Source of the DNA: Bdellovibrionaceae bacterium UBA6776
GTDB lineage: Bacteria; Bdellovibrionota; Bdellovibrionia; Bdellovibrionales; UBA1609
DNA: 30,877 nucleotides
Assembly: GCA_002453155.1 (NCBI GenBank)
Contig: DKGG01000009.1
Coordinates: 1-30,877, forward strand
Direction of reading: 5' to 3'
Shown here one piece after another: positions 1-7,275 of the stretch. Below the pieces are notes generated by a model that was not told where the DNA came from, did no database searches, and worked only from the letters and a program-made list of their open reading frames with translations. Numbering within the stretch: the first letter of the stretch is position 1; every line of letters begins with the position of its first letter. The position numbers were made by a program, and so were the translations under genes.

Positions 1-122
1 TTCTTTTTTCCTTCGGGGGAACCCACCTGACAAAAAATTATTCTTCTCTCCAGGATAAATCTAGAGGCTAAAATTTGAAAATAAAAACCCATGGTAATCT
101 TCTTTCAAAGAAAAGAGGACCT

Positions 123-923
123 ATGACAATTCACAGTGAACTTCTTGAGCTGTGTAAACAGGAAAAGCGAATCACTTCTGAAATCTTAACCAAGTTGCAA
201 GAAATGGAAAACCGTCGTGGCTATTTAGATATGGGCTACAATTCTCTCTTCGATTATCTGGTTCGAGGGCTCGGGTACTCTGAGGCCACGGCTTACCAAA
301 GACAGGCTTGCGTCCGTCTTGTGAAAGAAGTTCCTGAAATCAAAAAGAAAATTGATCAAGGAAGCCTGACCCTCTCTGCGGTCACCACCGCCTTTAAGCA
401 TATCCGAAAGAAGCCGGTCGCAGAAAAAAGAAAATTATTAAAAAGCATGGAAAATAAATCTTCTCGTGAAGTGAAAGCCATGTTTTTGGAACCCACACCA
501 CACATAAAGATCAAAAAAACAGAATATGTCGACAAGGTTCTTTTGAGACTTGAGCTGTCCCATAAACAAAATCAAAAATTAGAAAAGCTAACGGCACTGA
601 AGTCACACAAGCACAATTTAGAAAGCTTATTGATGGACTTGGTTGAAAAAGAACTCAGATCTTACGGAATTGATCAATTAAAGGCGCCTGAGTCCAATAA
701 GAGCAAAGAGTTTGTAGTATCAAGATCAAAAAATCCGAGACAAATTCCCAAGCGCCTACGAAATCATGTGTTAATGTCTGCGGACTACAAATGCCAACAC
801 CCTGGATGCGATTCCGATCACTTTCTACAGATCGATCACATTTTTCCAGTTCGACTCGGAGGCGACCAGCGAAAAAGCAATCTTCAAGTCCTCTGCGCTG
901 CCCATAACCGCCATAAAGGCTAA
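123..923 (+). CDS. HNH endonuclease-domain protein
   Basis: The C-terminal ~45 residues form an HNH nuclease module: a zinc-type C-x4-C pair (YKCQHPGCDS), the DHI core histidine, then N-L-x-x-L-C-x-x-H-N. The N-terminal ~200 residues are a helical region (RRGYLDMGYNSLFDYL, GLGYSEATAYQR) that I recognise as typical of HNH proteins found in several copies in Bdellovibrio and myxobacterial genomes. Its target is unknown. The frame is open from a TTG at 75, but the ATG at 123 has an AAGAGG ribosome site just upstream and is preferred, giving 266 aa. The gene stands alone and is followed at once by a repeat element. A role as a homing or selfish nuclease, or in defence, is possible but not shown by the sequence. 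Confidence 0.85.
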   Translation: MTIHSELLELCKQEKRITSEILTKLQEMENRRGYLDMGYNSLFDYLVRGLGYSEATAYQRQACVRLVKEVPEIKKKIDQGSLTLSAVTTAFKHIRKKPVAEKRKLLKSMENKSSREVKAMFLEPTPHIKIKKTEYVDKVLLRLELSHKQNQKLEKLTALKSHKHNLESLLMDLVEKELRSYGIDQLKAPESNKSKEFVVSRSKNPRQIPKRLRNHVLMSADYKCQHPGCDSDHFLQIDHIFPVRLGGDQRKSNLQVLCAAHNRHKG

Positions 924-929
924 TATTGC

Positions 930-1366
930 TGTGTCTAAGTTCTTATTCCCCAAATCTATATTTTATAGAAAAGGACCTCCAGCAAGCAGGATGCGTTTTG
1001 CCTGAAAGGCAAATGCTGGAAGAACCCAAGGAGGGGTGTGTCCGCTTCTATGAAATATAGATTTGGGAAGAAGAACTTATGCACAGGAACAATGCCATGG
1101 ATGGGCGTGTTTACTAGAGGAGATAATAGAACCTGAAAAGTTTGCTGAAGAGGTGGAAGAACTTACGGAAAGGTGTGTCCGGTTCTATGAAATATAGATT
1201 TGGGAAGAAGAACTTATGCACAGGAACAATGCCGTGGATGGGCGTGTTTACTAGAGGAGATAATAGAACCTGAGAAATTTGCTGAAGAGGTGGACGAACT
1301 CATGGAAGAGTGTGTCCTTTTCTATAAAATATAGATTTGGGGAATGAGAATTCATGCACAGAAGCA
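930..1366. repeat. Element with inverted ends and 137-bp tandem repeat
   Basis: A 137-bp unit occurs as two full copies (1036-1172 and 1173-1309, about 93% identical by eye), a degenerate partial tail copy before them (about 1001-1035) and a truncated head copy after them (1310 to about 1366). The left edge, 930-976, is the inverted complement of 1314-1360: the inner 29 bp match perfectly and the outer 18 bp match at 13 positions. Each unit begins GTGTGTCC and contains the small stem CTAT-gaaat-ATAG. Each full unit also contains the same 28-codon ORF (ATG at about 1049 and 1186), the copies differing by one silent change; whether it is translated is unknown. I see no transposase gene. The architecture fits a non-autonomous mobile or structured-RNA element. 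Confidence 0.8.
978..1020. other. Two-tier hairpin inside the repeat element
   Basis: TTTGCCT (997-1003) pairs with AGGCAAA (1007-1013) around a GAA loop. Directly outside, TCCAGCA (978-984) pairs with TGCTGGA (1014-1020), leaving a 12-nt one-sided bulge (985-996). It lies between the left inverted end and the first full repeat unit. The pairing is direct from sequence; function is unknown. Confidence 0.6.
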
Positions 1367-1410
1367 GACCTCAAGAAAACAGGATTTGGCTTCTTTGAGG
1401 GAAAATTCTT

Positions 1411-1432
1411 GTGCGTTCATGGTTGAACGTAC
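1411..1432 (-). terminator. Possible terminator of the suf operon
   Basis: On the minus strand, about 90 nt past the nfu stop, CGTTCA and TGAACG form a 6-bp stem around ACCA, with partial extension. It is followed by only a short T run (AAGAATTTT). This is a weak candidate; the rest of 1367-1519 shows nothing I recognise. Confidence 0.3.
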
Positions 1433-1519
1433 CCTGTGATAATACCCTTGGAATTCGTATATAAAGGCTCATACCTTTGAAGGACTTAATAAGTTTTCTT
1501 TTTTGGAAGTGCTGGAATT

Positions 1520-2116
1520 CTAAATGGGAATGACAGAGAGTTCGGGATTTTCCATCTCGTGGCGGAGAATTCCCTGAATGGCATCCAAAGTTCCCATCAT
1601 CGCACTGGGGCAACCCCCACAGGCACCTTGATACATGATATACAAATCATCGTTTTCCAACTTCACCAACTCGATGTCTCCACCGTCGGCCTGCAAACCC
1701 GGGCGAATGGTGCGGTCCAAAATTTCTTCCATCTTCTCTAAGACTGGATTTTCATGGGACGCTCGCTGAACACGTCCCCCTGAAGAATTCCCCTTCTCGT
1801 CCTCTGTCACAAAATTGGGGTCATGAAGTTCATAACGGCTTCGAATCACGGCCGTTACATTTTCACAAAGCTCATCTTCACTGAGTGTTCCATCATGGGT
1901 GACGGTGATCGTGTTTTGAAAAACATGAATCTGCTTAATTCCAGAAACGGTAAATAGATCCCTGAGCATCGGCCACTCACCAGCCTCCTCCGCCACAGAA
2001 AACGTGGCCTTCCCTTCGTTTTTAAAGGGTTGATTCGCCACAAACTTCAACGCCAAAGGATTTGGCGTGTACTGCATGCGAACCAAAAGATCATCTGCAT
2101 TGATACGAGGATTCAT
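1520..2116 (-). CDS. nfu: Nfu-type Fe-S cluster carrier
   Basis: 198 aa with two recognisable parts. An Nfu N-terminal domain (about residues 13-100) opens with the characteristic TPNPLALKF. A NifU C-terminal domain (about 123-198) carries the cluster-binding C166-G-G-C169 motif after LQADGGDIEL. Family knowledge: Nfu proteins accept Fe-S clusters from the assembly scaffold and pass them to apoproteins in the cytoplasm. It is the last gene of the suf operon and its ATG overlaps the sufS stop (ATGA), consistent with translational coupling. An alternative start at M14 would begin close to the usual family N-terminus, but the ATGA junction favours the upstream ATG. Confidence 0.93.
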   Translation of the reverse strand: MNPRINADDLLVRMQYTPNPLALKFVANQPFKNEGKATFSVAEEAGEWPMLRDLFTVSGIKQIHVFQNTITVTHDGTLSEDELCENVTAVIRSRYELHDPNFVTEDEKGNSSGGRVQRASHENPVLEKMEEILDRTIRPGLQADGGDIELVKLENDDLYIMYQGACGGCPSAMMGTLDAIQGILRHEMENPELSVIPI

Positions 2117-3327
2117 AACAACATTCCCTTCGCTTTCTTAAGCGCTTCAACCAATCGATCCAAATCATTTTCATCGGAGTAAATAGAAAAAGAGGCCCGC
2201 AAAGTTCCACCCACTCCTAATGCCGCCATCAAAGGCTGGCAGCAGTGGTGACCTGAGCGAACCGCCACATCCATTTCCGACAACAAACTGGCAACATCCG
2301 AAGGGTGAACTCCGTCATGAACAAAACTCACCACATGATTTCGAACCAAATCTTTTGCAAAGACCTTAAAACCCAAAGCTTCAATTTCATCAGAAGCGCG
2401 CTTCACCAAACTGTGATCCTGCTGAGCCACAAATTCCCAGTCCAACTGGTTGACAAAATCTATGGCCTCTCCAAGGCAGATGGCTTCTGCAATGGCAGGA
2501 GTACCCGCTTCAAAACGCTGAGGAGATTTTAAAAACGTAGCTCCCTCTTCACTCACACGGTCGATCATGGAGCCACCACCTTGATAAGGAGGCAGTTCAT
2601 TCAACAGATCTTCCCTTCCATACAAAACACCTATTCCGGTCGGCCCAAAAAGTTTATGGCCAGAAAAAACAAAGAAATCACAGTCCATTTCTTGAACATT
2701 CACCGGGTGGGAGCTCACGCTCTGTGCACCATCCACAACCGTTAATAAACCTTTAGATTTCGCAAGCTGGACAAACTTTTGCACATCAACCTGAACCCCC
2801 AATGCATTGGACTGTTGGGTCAGCGATAAAACTTTTGAACGTGAATGAATCAAAGATTCAAAATGTTCAAAGTCCAATTCTCCCTGCTTATTCAAGCGAA
2901 TAAAATGAACCTTAAGTCCTTTCCTTTCCGCCCAAATCTGCCAAGGAACAATGTTCGAATGATGTTCCAACTGACTCAGAATGATTTCATCTCCAGGAGT
3001 CAAACGCTCGGATTCAAAAAGAGTACAAGCAAGCAAGTTGATAGACTCGGTGGTTCCCCGAGTAAAGACGATTTCGTTGGAAGAATTCGCGCCCAAAAAA
3101 TCAGCCACCTTCACTCGCGCCTGTTCAAAGACATTGGTGGCCGCATTTCCAAGTTTATGTCCCCCGCGATGGACATTGGAAACTTCCGAAGTCATCCAAT
3201 GGGTCATTCGATCAATCACACTTTGCGCTTTTAAGGTGGTCGCAGCGCTGTCCAAGTAAACAGATCCGTTTCCATATTGTGGAAAATGTTTTTGAATTTG
3301 CGATGTGGAGTTTAGCTTTGTCGCCAT
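2113..3327 (-). CDS. sufS: Cysteine desulfurase SufS
   Basis: 404 aa, normal length for class II (SufS/CsdA) aminotransferase-fold desulfurases. It converts cysteine to alanine and holds the released sulfur as a persulfide for Fe-S assembly. Visible features: EHHSNIVPW near residue 121 (cofactor-stacking His), SGHKLFGPTG with the PLP lysine K225, and RSGHHCCQPLM carrying the catalytic Cys at 362, followed by an extra Cys at 363 where many homologues have Ala. GGAG lies 8 nt upstream of the ATG, which sits 16 nt inside the end of sufD. No sufE or sufU partner is found in the operon. Confidence 0.96.
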   Translation of the reverse strand: MATKLNSTSQIQKHFPQYGNGSVYLDSAATTLKAQSVIDRMTHWMTSEVSNVHRGGHKLGNAATNVFEQARVKVADFLGANSSNEIVFTRGTTESINLLACTLFESERLTPGDEIILSQLEHHSNIVPWQIWAERKGLKVHFIRLNKQGELDFEHFESLIHSRSKVLSLTQQSNALGVQVDVQKFVQLAKSKGLLTVVDGAQSVSSHPVNVQEMDCDFFVFSGHKLFGPTGIGVLYGREDLLNELPPYQGGGSMIDRVSEEGATFLKSPQRFEAGTPAIAEAICLGEAIDFVNQLDWEFVAQQDHSLVKRASDEIEALGFKVFAKDLVRNHVVSFVHDGVHPSDVASLLSEMDVAVRSGHHCCQPLMAALGVGGTLRASFSIYSDENDLDRLVEALKKAKGMLL

Positions 3328-4523
3328 TTCGACTCCATTTGTTTCACATAGTCAGGCAATACGTCCTTCAACACAGATCGAAAAACACTGCGCAATTTTG
3401 CGCTAGAAATCTTCAAAACCACATCATTCACAAAGGCTTCGCTCAGCAAGTGAGTGGCGTCTCCCAGCGAAAGTCCTCGGCTTTTGAGATAAAAAATCTG
3501 CTCGGGGTCCAATTGCCCCGTACTGGATCCATGGGCCGCCTTAACATCATCAGCATGAATCTCCAGTTCCGGATAGGCGTTGGCCTTTGCGGTTTTCGAG
3601 ATCAATAGTGCTTTGTGAACTTGAGAGGAATTTACTCTTTGAGCGTCCTTCTCAATAATAATATCTCCACCAAAGAGACTTTGAGACTTGCCTGCCGCCA
3701 CACATTTAAAATTTTGGTGACTGTAGGTCTCCGGAGAAACATGAACCATACGTACTCGCGAATCGAAAAGATCTTCACCACTGAGCAAATGAATTCCGCT
3801 GACTTTGGACTGAGCTTCTTTTCCGACAAGCTCCACATGAACTTCACTGCGCCCACGCTCTACTCCATGGTCCAACTCCGAAAACTCAAAATGACTGAAA
3901 GCCTCTTGGCGCACTTCAATGCGAGAAAGGCATTCTTTTGAAGCGCCTGAAGCCCATTGGATCATTTCCAACCGACTCCCCGGTTCCAATTCAATCTGAA
4001 TCAATGGACTCAAAAGTCCTTCGAGATTTTGGAAGACCAAAACCAATTCTAAGGTGGCCCCTTCTTTGACTCGAATCTTTCGCAGAGGACTGATCCATTG
4101 GTCAGATTTTCCGCCAATTTCCGTAAGAACCAAAGGCTCCTGATTTTTATACTGAGAGCCCACCTCGATTTGGATTCCAGAATCCGACAAGCTTGATCTC
4201 AAATCATTAAATCCGTCGGCTTCCGAATGCTTTAAGAATTTCTCAGAGGGTTTTTTGAATTCTGAAAACTGAAGACCCTCAGGAAGATTGCCCTCAAGGG
4301 ACCATTTGCTCCCGGAAAGCTCGATGGAAAATCCGTGTTCATTGAAAGAACCAATCCGTTCCCGGCTCACACTCTCTTCTGAAGAACTCTCTCCCCAAGT
4401 CAATTTGTCCAAAAACTTTTGCAACTTATGAACGGGAAAACCCTTCCAACGGGGATGAATCGCAGGTGGAAGTCCTGCAAAATCCTTTTGATACTTTTGA
4501 GCGCGCTCTAAAAATTCACTCAT
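3312..4523 (-). CDS. sufD: Fe-S assembly scaffold subunit SufD
   Basis: About 403 aa; SufD pairs with SufB and the SufC ATPase in the SufBCD scaffold. The C-terminal part shows the conserved SufB/SufD core, including the AAHGSSTGQLDPEQIFYLKSRG segment whose His matches the SufD cluster-site histidine of E. coli. The N-terminal ~120 residues are poorly conserved, as usual for SufD. The frame is open from a TTG at 4535, but the ATG at 4523 makes a 4-nt ATGA overlap with the sufC stop, like other junctions in this operon, so I chose it. The 3' end overlaps sufS by 16 nt. Confidence 0.93.
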   Translation of the reverse strand: MSEFLERAQKYQKDFAGLPPAIHPRWKGFPVHKLQKFLDKLTWGESSSEESVSRERIGSFNEHGFSIELSGSKWSLEGNLPEGLQFSEFKKPSEKFLKHSEADGFNDLRSSLSDSGIQIEVGSQYKNQEPLVLTEIGGKSDQWISPLRKIRVKEGATLELVLVFQNLEGLLSPLIQIELEPGSRLEMIQWASGASKECLSRIEVRQEAFSHFEFSELDHGVERGRSEVHVELVGKEAQSKVSGIHLLSGEDLFDSRVRMVHVSPETYSHQNFKCVAAGKSQSLFGGDIIIEKDAQRVNSSQVHKALLISKTAKANAYPELEIHADDVKAAHGSSTGQLDPEQIFYLKSRGLSLGDATHLLSEAFVNDVVLKISSAKLRSVFRSVLKDVLPDYVKQMESKWRQS

Positions 4524-5281
4524 TTGATCAACCAATCGTAGCCTTCTTTTTCAAGCTTCTTCGCAAGCTCTTTGTCCCCGGACTTCACAATCTTTCCGCC
4601 GGCCAAAACATGGACGTAATCCGGCACAATGTAATCTAACAGTCTTTGATAGTGAGTGATCAGAACAACAGCGTTTGATTTGTTTCGAAGTTTATTGACG
4701 CCTTCCGCGACAATCTTCAAAGAATCAATGTCCAAACCAGAATCGGTTTCGTCCAGGATCGACAACCGAGGATTCAAAACGGCCATCTGTAAAATCTCAT
4801 TGCGCTTCTTTTCTCCGCCCGAAAATCCTTCGTTCACCGCACGATCCAAAAAATCTGGATTGAATTTCACAATTTCAGACTTCTGACTGACAAATTTTCG
4901 AAACTCCTCTTCGCCCATCTCAGGAACGCCTTGAGTGCGACAGATGGCATTGTAAGACAATCTCAAAAAAGTGATGTTTGAAACTCCGGGAACCTCAATA
5001 GGATATTGGAACGCTAAAAAGATTCCTTCGCGAGCACGTTCTTCCGGTTCCCATTCTAAAATACTTTTCATTTCGAAGTTTACATCAAACTTCACATCGC
5101 CACCGGTCACTTCATAACCTGGATGTCCGGCTAAGATTTTTGACAAAGAGCTTTTCCCCGATCCATTGGGTCCCATAATGGCATGAACTTCACCCGGTCG
5201 AATTTCTAAATCGATGCCTTTTAGAACTTCTTTGTCACTGACATTGGCTTTTAAATTTTCAATCTTTAACATTGTACTCAC
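4520..5281 (-). CDS. sufC: Fe-S assembly ATPase SufC
   Basis: 253 aa ABC-type ATPase, cytoplasmic, energising the SufBCD scaffold. Walker A is GPNGSGKSS (residues 37-45), the signature is FSGGEKKRNE (from 153), and Walker B with D-loop is LSILDETDSGLD (173-184); FSGGEKKR and DETDSGLD are typical of SufC rather than transport ATPases. The start is either GTG at 5281, 2 nt after the sufB stop, or ATG at 5272 three codons later; neither has a clear Shine-Dalgarno, so translational coupling to sufB is likely. It overlaps sufD by 4 nt. Confidence 0.96.
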   Translation of the reverse strand: MSTMLKIENLKANVSDKEVLKGIDLEIRPGEVHAIMGPNGSGKSSLSKILAGHPGYEVTGGDVKFDVNFEMKSILEWEPEERAREGIFLAFQYPIEVPGVSNITFLRLSYNAICRTQGVPEMGEEEFRKFVSQKSEIVKFNPDFLDRAVNEGFSGGEKKRNEILQMAVLNPRLSILDETDSGLDIDSLKIVAEGVNKLRNKSNAVVLITHYQRLLDYIVPDYVHVLAGGKIVKSGDKELAKKLEKEGYDWLIK

Positions 5282-5283
5282 AA

Positions 5284-6708
5284 CTAACCCACACTGTTTT
5301 CAAGTTTCATTTCAATCAATTTCACTGCCTCTACGGAAAACTCCAAGGGCAGCTGCTTAAACACTTCTTTGCAAAATCCATTGACCAACATGGAAATGGT
5401 TTCCTCTTGGTCCAACCCTCTGGAACGAAGGTAAAAGAGTTGCTCCTCGCTGATTCGAGAAGTGGATGCTTCATGCTCCACCGTTGAAGAATCATTTTGA
5501 ACTTCAATCACGGGGTAGGTATTTGCTGAACACTTTGAACCAACCAGCATCGAATCACATTGGCTGTAATTTCTTGCGTTTTCGGCCTTTGGCATCATTC
5601 GCACTTGGCCTCGGTAGGCGTTGATCGACTCACCTGTAGAAATTCCTTTTGAGATGATCGTGCTTTTCGTATTTTTCCCCACGTGAATCATTTTGGTTCC
5701 GGTGTCCGCCTGCATTTTATCATGGGTCAATGCCACTGAATAAAAAGCGCCTGAAGAGTTGTCCCCTTGCAAAATGCAACTGGGATACTTCCAAGTGATG
5801 GCAGAGCCCGCTTCCACTTGTGTCCAAGTGATTCGCGATCTTTCGCCGATGGCTTTTCCTCTTTTGGTGACAAAATTGTAAATGCCACCTTTTCCATTTT
5901 TATCCCCGGCGTACCAATTTTGAACGGTGGAATAATTGATCTCCGCACGATCCATTGCAATCAACTCTACAACGGCCGCATGCAATTGGTTTTCATCCCG
6001 TTGTGGAGCCGTACAGCCTTCCAGGTAGTTCACGAAGCTGTCATCATCCGCAACCAAAAGGGTTCTTTCAAACTGGCCCGTCTCTTGGGCATTGATTCGA
6101 AAGTAGGTGGACAAATCCAAAGGACAACGCACCCCTTTCGGAATGTAACAAAAAGATCCATCGGTAAAGACGACTGCATTCAATGCCGCAAAATAGTTGT
6201 CCGTAAAAGGGACCACCGTTCCTAAGTATTTTCGCACCAACTCCGGATGGGTTTTCACCGCTTCGGATATGGAACAAAAAATCACTCCGACCTTTTCCAA
6301 AGTTTCCTTGTGAGTGGTTCCCAAGGACACACTGTCAAAAACCGCATCCACCGCAACACCTGAAATGCGCTTTTGCTCTTGGAGAGGAATTCCAAGCCGC
6401 TCGAAAGTTTTTAAAAGTTCAGGATCCAACTCATCCAAACTCTTTGGCTTTTCTTTTACCGATTTAGGAGCCGAGTAGTAAGAAATGGCCTGATAATCAA
6501 TTTTTGGATAATCCAAATTGGCCCAGGAAGGTTCTTCCAAGGTGAGCCAATGCTTGTAAGCCCGCAGGCGATATTCCAAAAGCCACTCGGGCTCGTCTTT
6601 TTTCTTTGAAATAAAATGAATGATTTCTTCATTCAGTCCCTTAGGAGCACTGTCTGCATCAATATCTGTGATAAATCCGTGTTTATATTCTTTTTCAAAG
6701 GGTTGCAT
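5284..6708 (-). CDS. sufB: Fe-S assembly scaffold SufB
   Basis: 474 aa, typical SufB length. Conserved segments include GIPLQEQKRISGVAVDAVFD, the CTAPQ stretch, QCDSMLVGSKCSANTYPVIE (with the Cys region needed for cluster assembly in E. coli SufB) and TVEHEASTSRISEEQLFYLRSRG, where the Glu after VEH corresponds to a second essential residue. SufB is the main cluster-building subunit of SufBCD. It follows the Rrf2 regulator with a 14-nt overlap and precedes sufC by 2 nt, so regulator and machinery share one transcript. Confidence 0.97.
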   Translation of the reverse strand: MQPFEKEYKHGFITDIDADSAPKGLNEEIIHFISKKKDEPEWLLEYRLRAYKHWLTLEEPSWANLDYPKIDYQAISYYSAPKSVKEKPKSLDELDPELLKTFERLGIPLQEQKRISGVAVDAVFDSVSLGTTHKETLEKVGVIFCSISEAVKTHPELVRKYLGTVVPFTDNYFAALNAVVFTDGSFCYIPKGVRCPLDLSTYFRINAQETGQFERTLLVADDDSFVNYLEGCTAPQRDENQLHAAVVELIAMDRAEINYSTVQNWYAGDKNGKGGIYNFVTKRGKAIGERSRITWTQVEAGSAITWKYPSCILQGDNSSGAFYSVALTHDKMQADTGTKMIHVGKNTKSTIISKGISTGESINAYRGQVRMMPKAENARNYSQCDSMLVGSKCSANTYPVIEVQNDSSTVEHEASTSRISEEQLFYLRSRGLDQEETISMLVNGFCKEVFKQLPLEFSVEAVKLIEMKLENSVG

Positions 6709-7147
6709 GGTGGACCTCGTGGGATGGCGCGCTTTTCTCGACTTCCGGAAATAAAATTTCCGCCAATGTGAGAGATCCGTAAAACTCCTCGACCTTTGAA
6801 TTCAAAGTTCGAATGGGCGACAAAATGTTGCAGTTCGAACTCAATTCGCAATCGGATTCGGTATGAATGCATTTGGTCAGTGCCGTTTTTCCAAGCAAAG
6901 CCTCTGAGAAATTCAAAAAGCTTAACGTTGAGAGATCTTGCAAAAGTTCATACCCACCGTGAACGCCCTGCTCCCCTTGAATGATGCTCTTCGACTTCAA
7001 AACCTGAAGCACCCGGGCTGTTGGGTCAAAAGGACTGCCGGTTTTTTCACAAAGCTCTTTTGCAGACAGTCGGTACCCTTTGGGCTGACTGGCCAAAACT
7101 TTTAAAGCCATCAGGCCATATTCCAGTTGTCGATTCATCCGATTCAT
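6695..7147 (-). CDS. Rrf2-family Fe-S-sensing regulator of suf
   Basis: 150 aa winged-helix Rrf2 protein starting RQLEYGLMALKVLA, with LSAKELCEKTGSPFDPTARVLQVLKSK as the DNA-binding HTH and GVHGGYEL as the wing. Three cysteines (C93, C100, C106; spacing C-x6-C-x5-C) sit where IscR and relatives bind a 2Fe-2S cluster, so it very likely senses Fe-S status. IscR itself has C-x5-C-x5-C, so the spacing differs by one residue. It is the first gene of the suf operon, and GGGGAG lies 8 nt before the ATG. The 23-bp dyad at 7199-7221 is a plausible operator. Whether it represses or activates cannot be read from sequence. Confidence 0.92.
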   Translation of the reverse strand: MNRMNRQLEYGLMALKVLASQPKGYRLSAKELCEKTGSPFDPTARVLQVLKSKSIIQGEQGVHGGYELLQDLSTLSFLNFSEALLGKTALTKCIHTESDCELSSNCNILSPIRTLNSKVEEFYGSLTLAEILFPEVEKSAPSHEVHHATL

Positions 7148-7174
7148 TCCAGAATCTCCCCTGTTTGAAATTGA

Positions 7175-7203
7175 AAACTAAACGATATTTGCAATTACGT
7201 CAA
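7175..7203 (-). promoter_or_regulatory. Candidate promoter of the suf operon
   Basis: On the minus strand TTGACG (7198-7203) is a good -35 box; 17 nt on is TAGTTT (7175-7180), a mediocre -10. The suf regulator ATG follows 28 nt later. The -35 lies in one arm of the dyad at 7199-7221. Confidence 0.45.
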
Positions 7204-7221
7204 AACTTCACGTATTTTGAC
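7199..7221. promoter_or_regulatory. 23-bp dyad between divergent suf and tol promoters
   Basis: GTCAAAA (7199-7205) and TTTTGAC (7215-7221) are perfect 7-bp inverted arms around a 9-bp centre. Each arm contains the -35 sequence of one divergent promoter. It may be an operator for the Rrf2 regulator, or simply two symmetric -35 boxes. Confidence 0.5.
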
Positions 7222-7246
7222 TTTCTTTTTTCGCTGCGTTTATAAA
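7217..7246 (+). promoter_or_regulatory. Sigma70-type promoter of the tol cluster
   Basis: TTGACT (7217-7222), 18-nt spacer, TATAAA (7241-7246). The first downstream gene starts at 7276, giving an untranslated leader of roughly 20 nt. Confidence 0.65.
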
Positions 7247-7275
7247 TAATTCAATCATTTCATGGGGTTAGTTTT

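Noticed and set aside
1036..1366. CRISPR array
   Set aside because: The repeated unit is 137 bp, directly abutting with no unique spacers, and no cas gene is visible.
123..1366. IscB/HEARO-type RNA-guided nuclease locus
   Set aside because: The HNH protein has no RuvC segments or bridge helix and ends with the HNH module; similarity to such systems is only the presence of an HNH domain next to a structured repeat.
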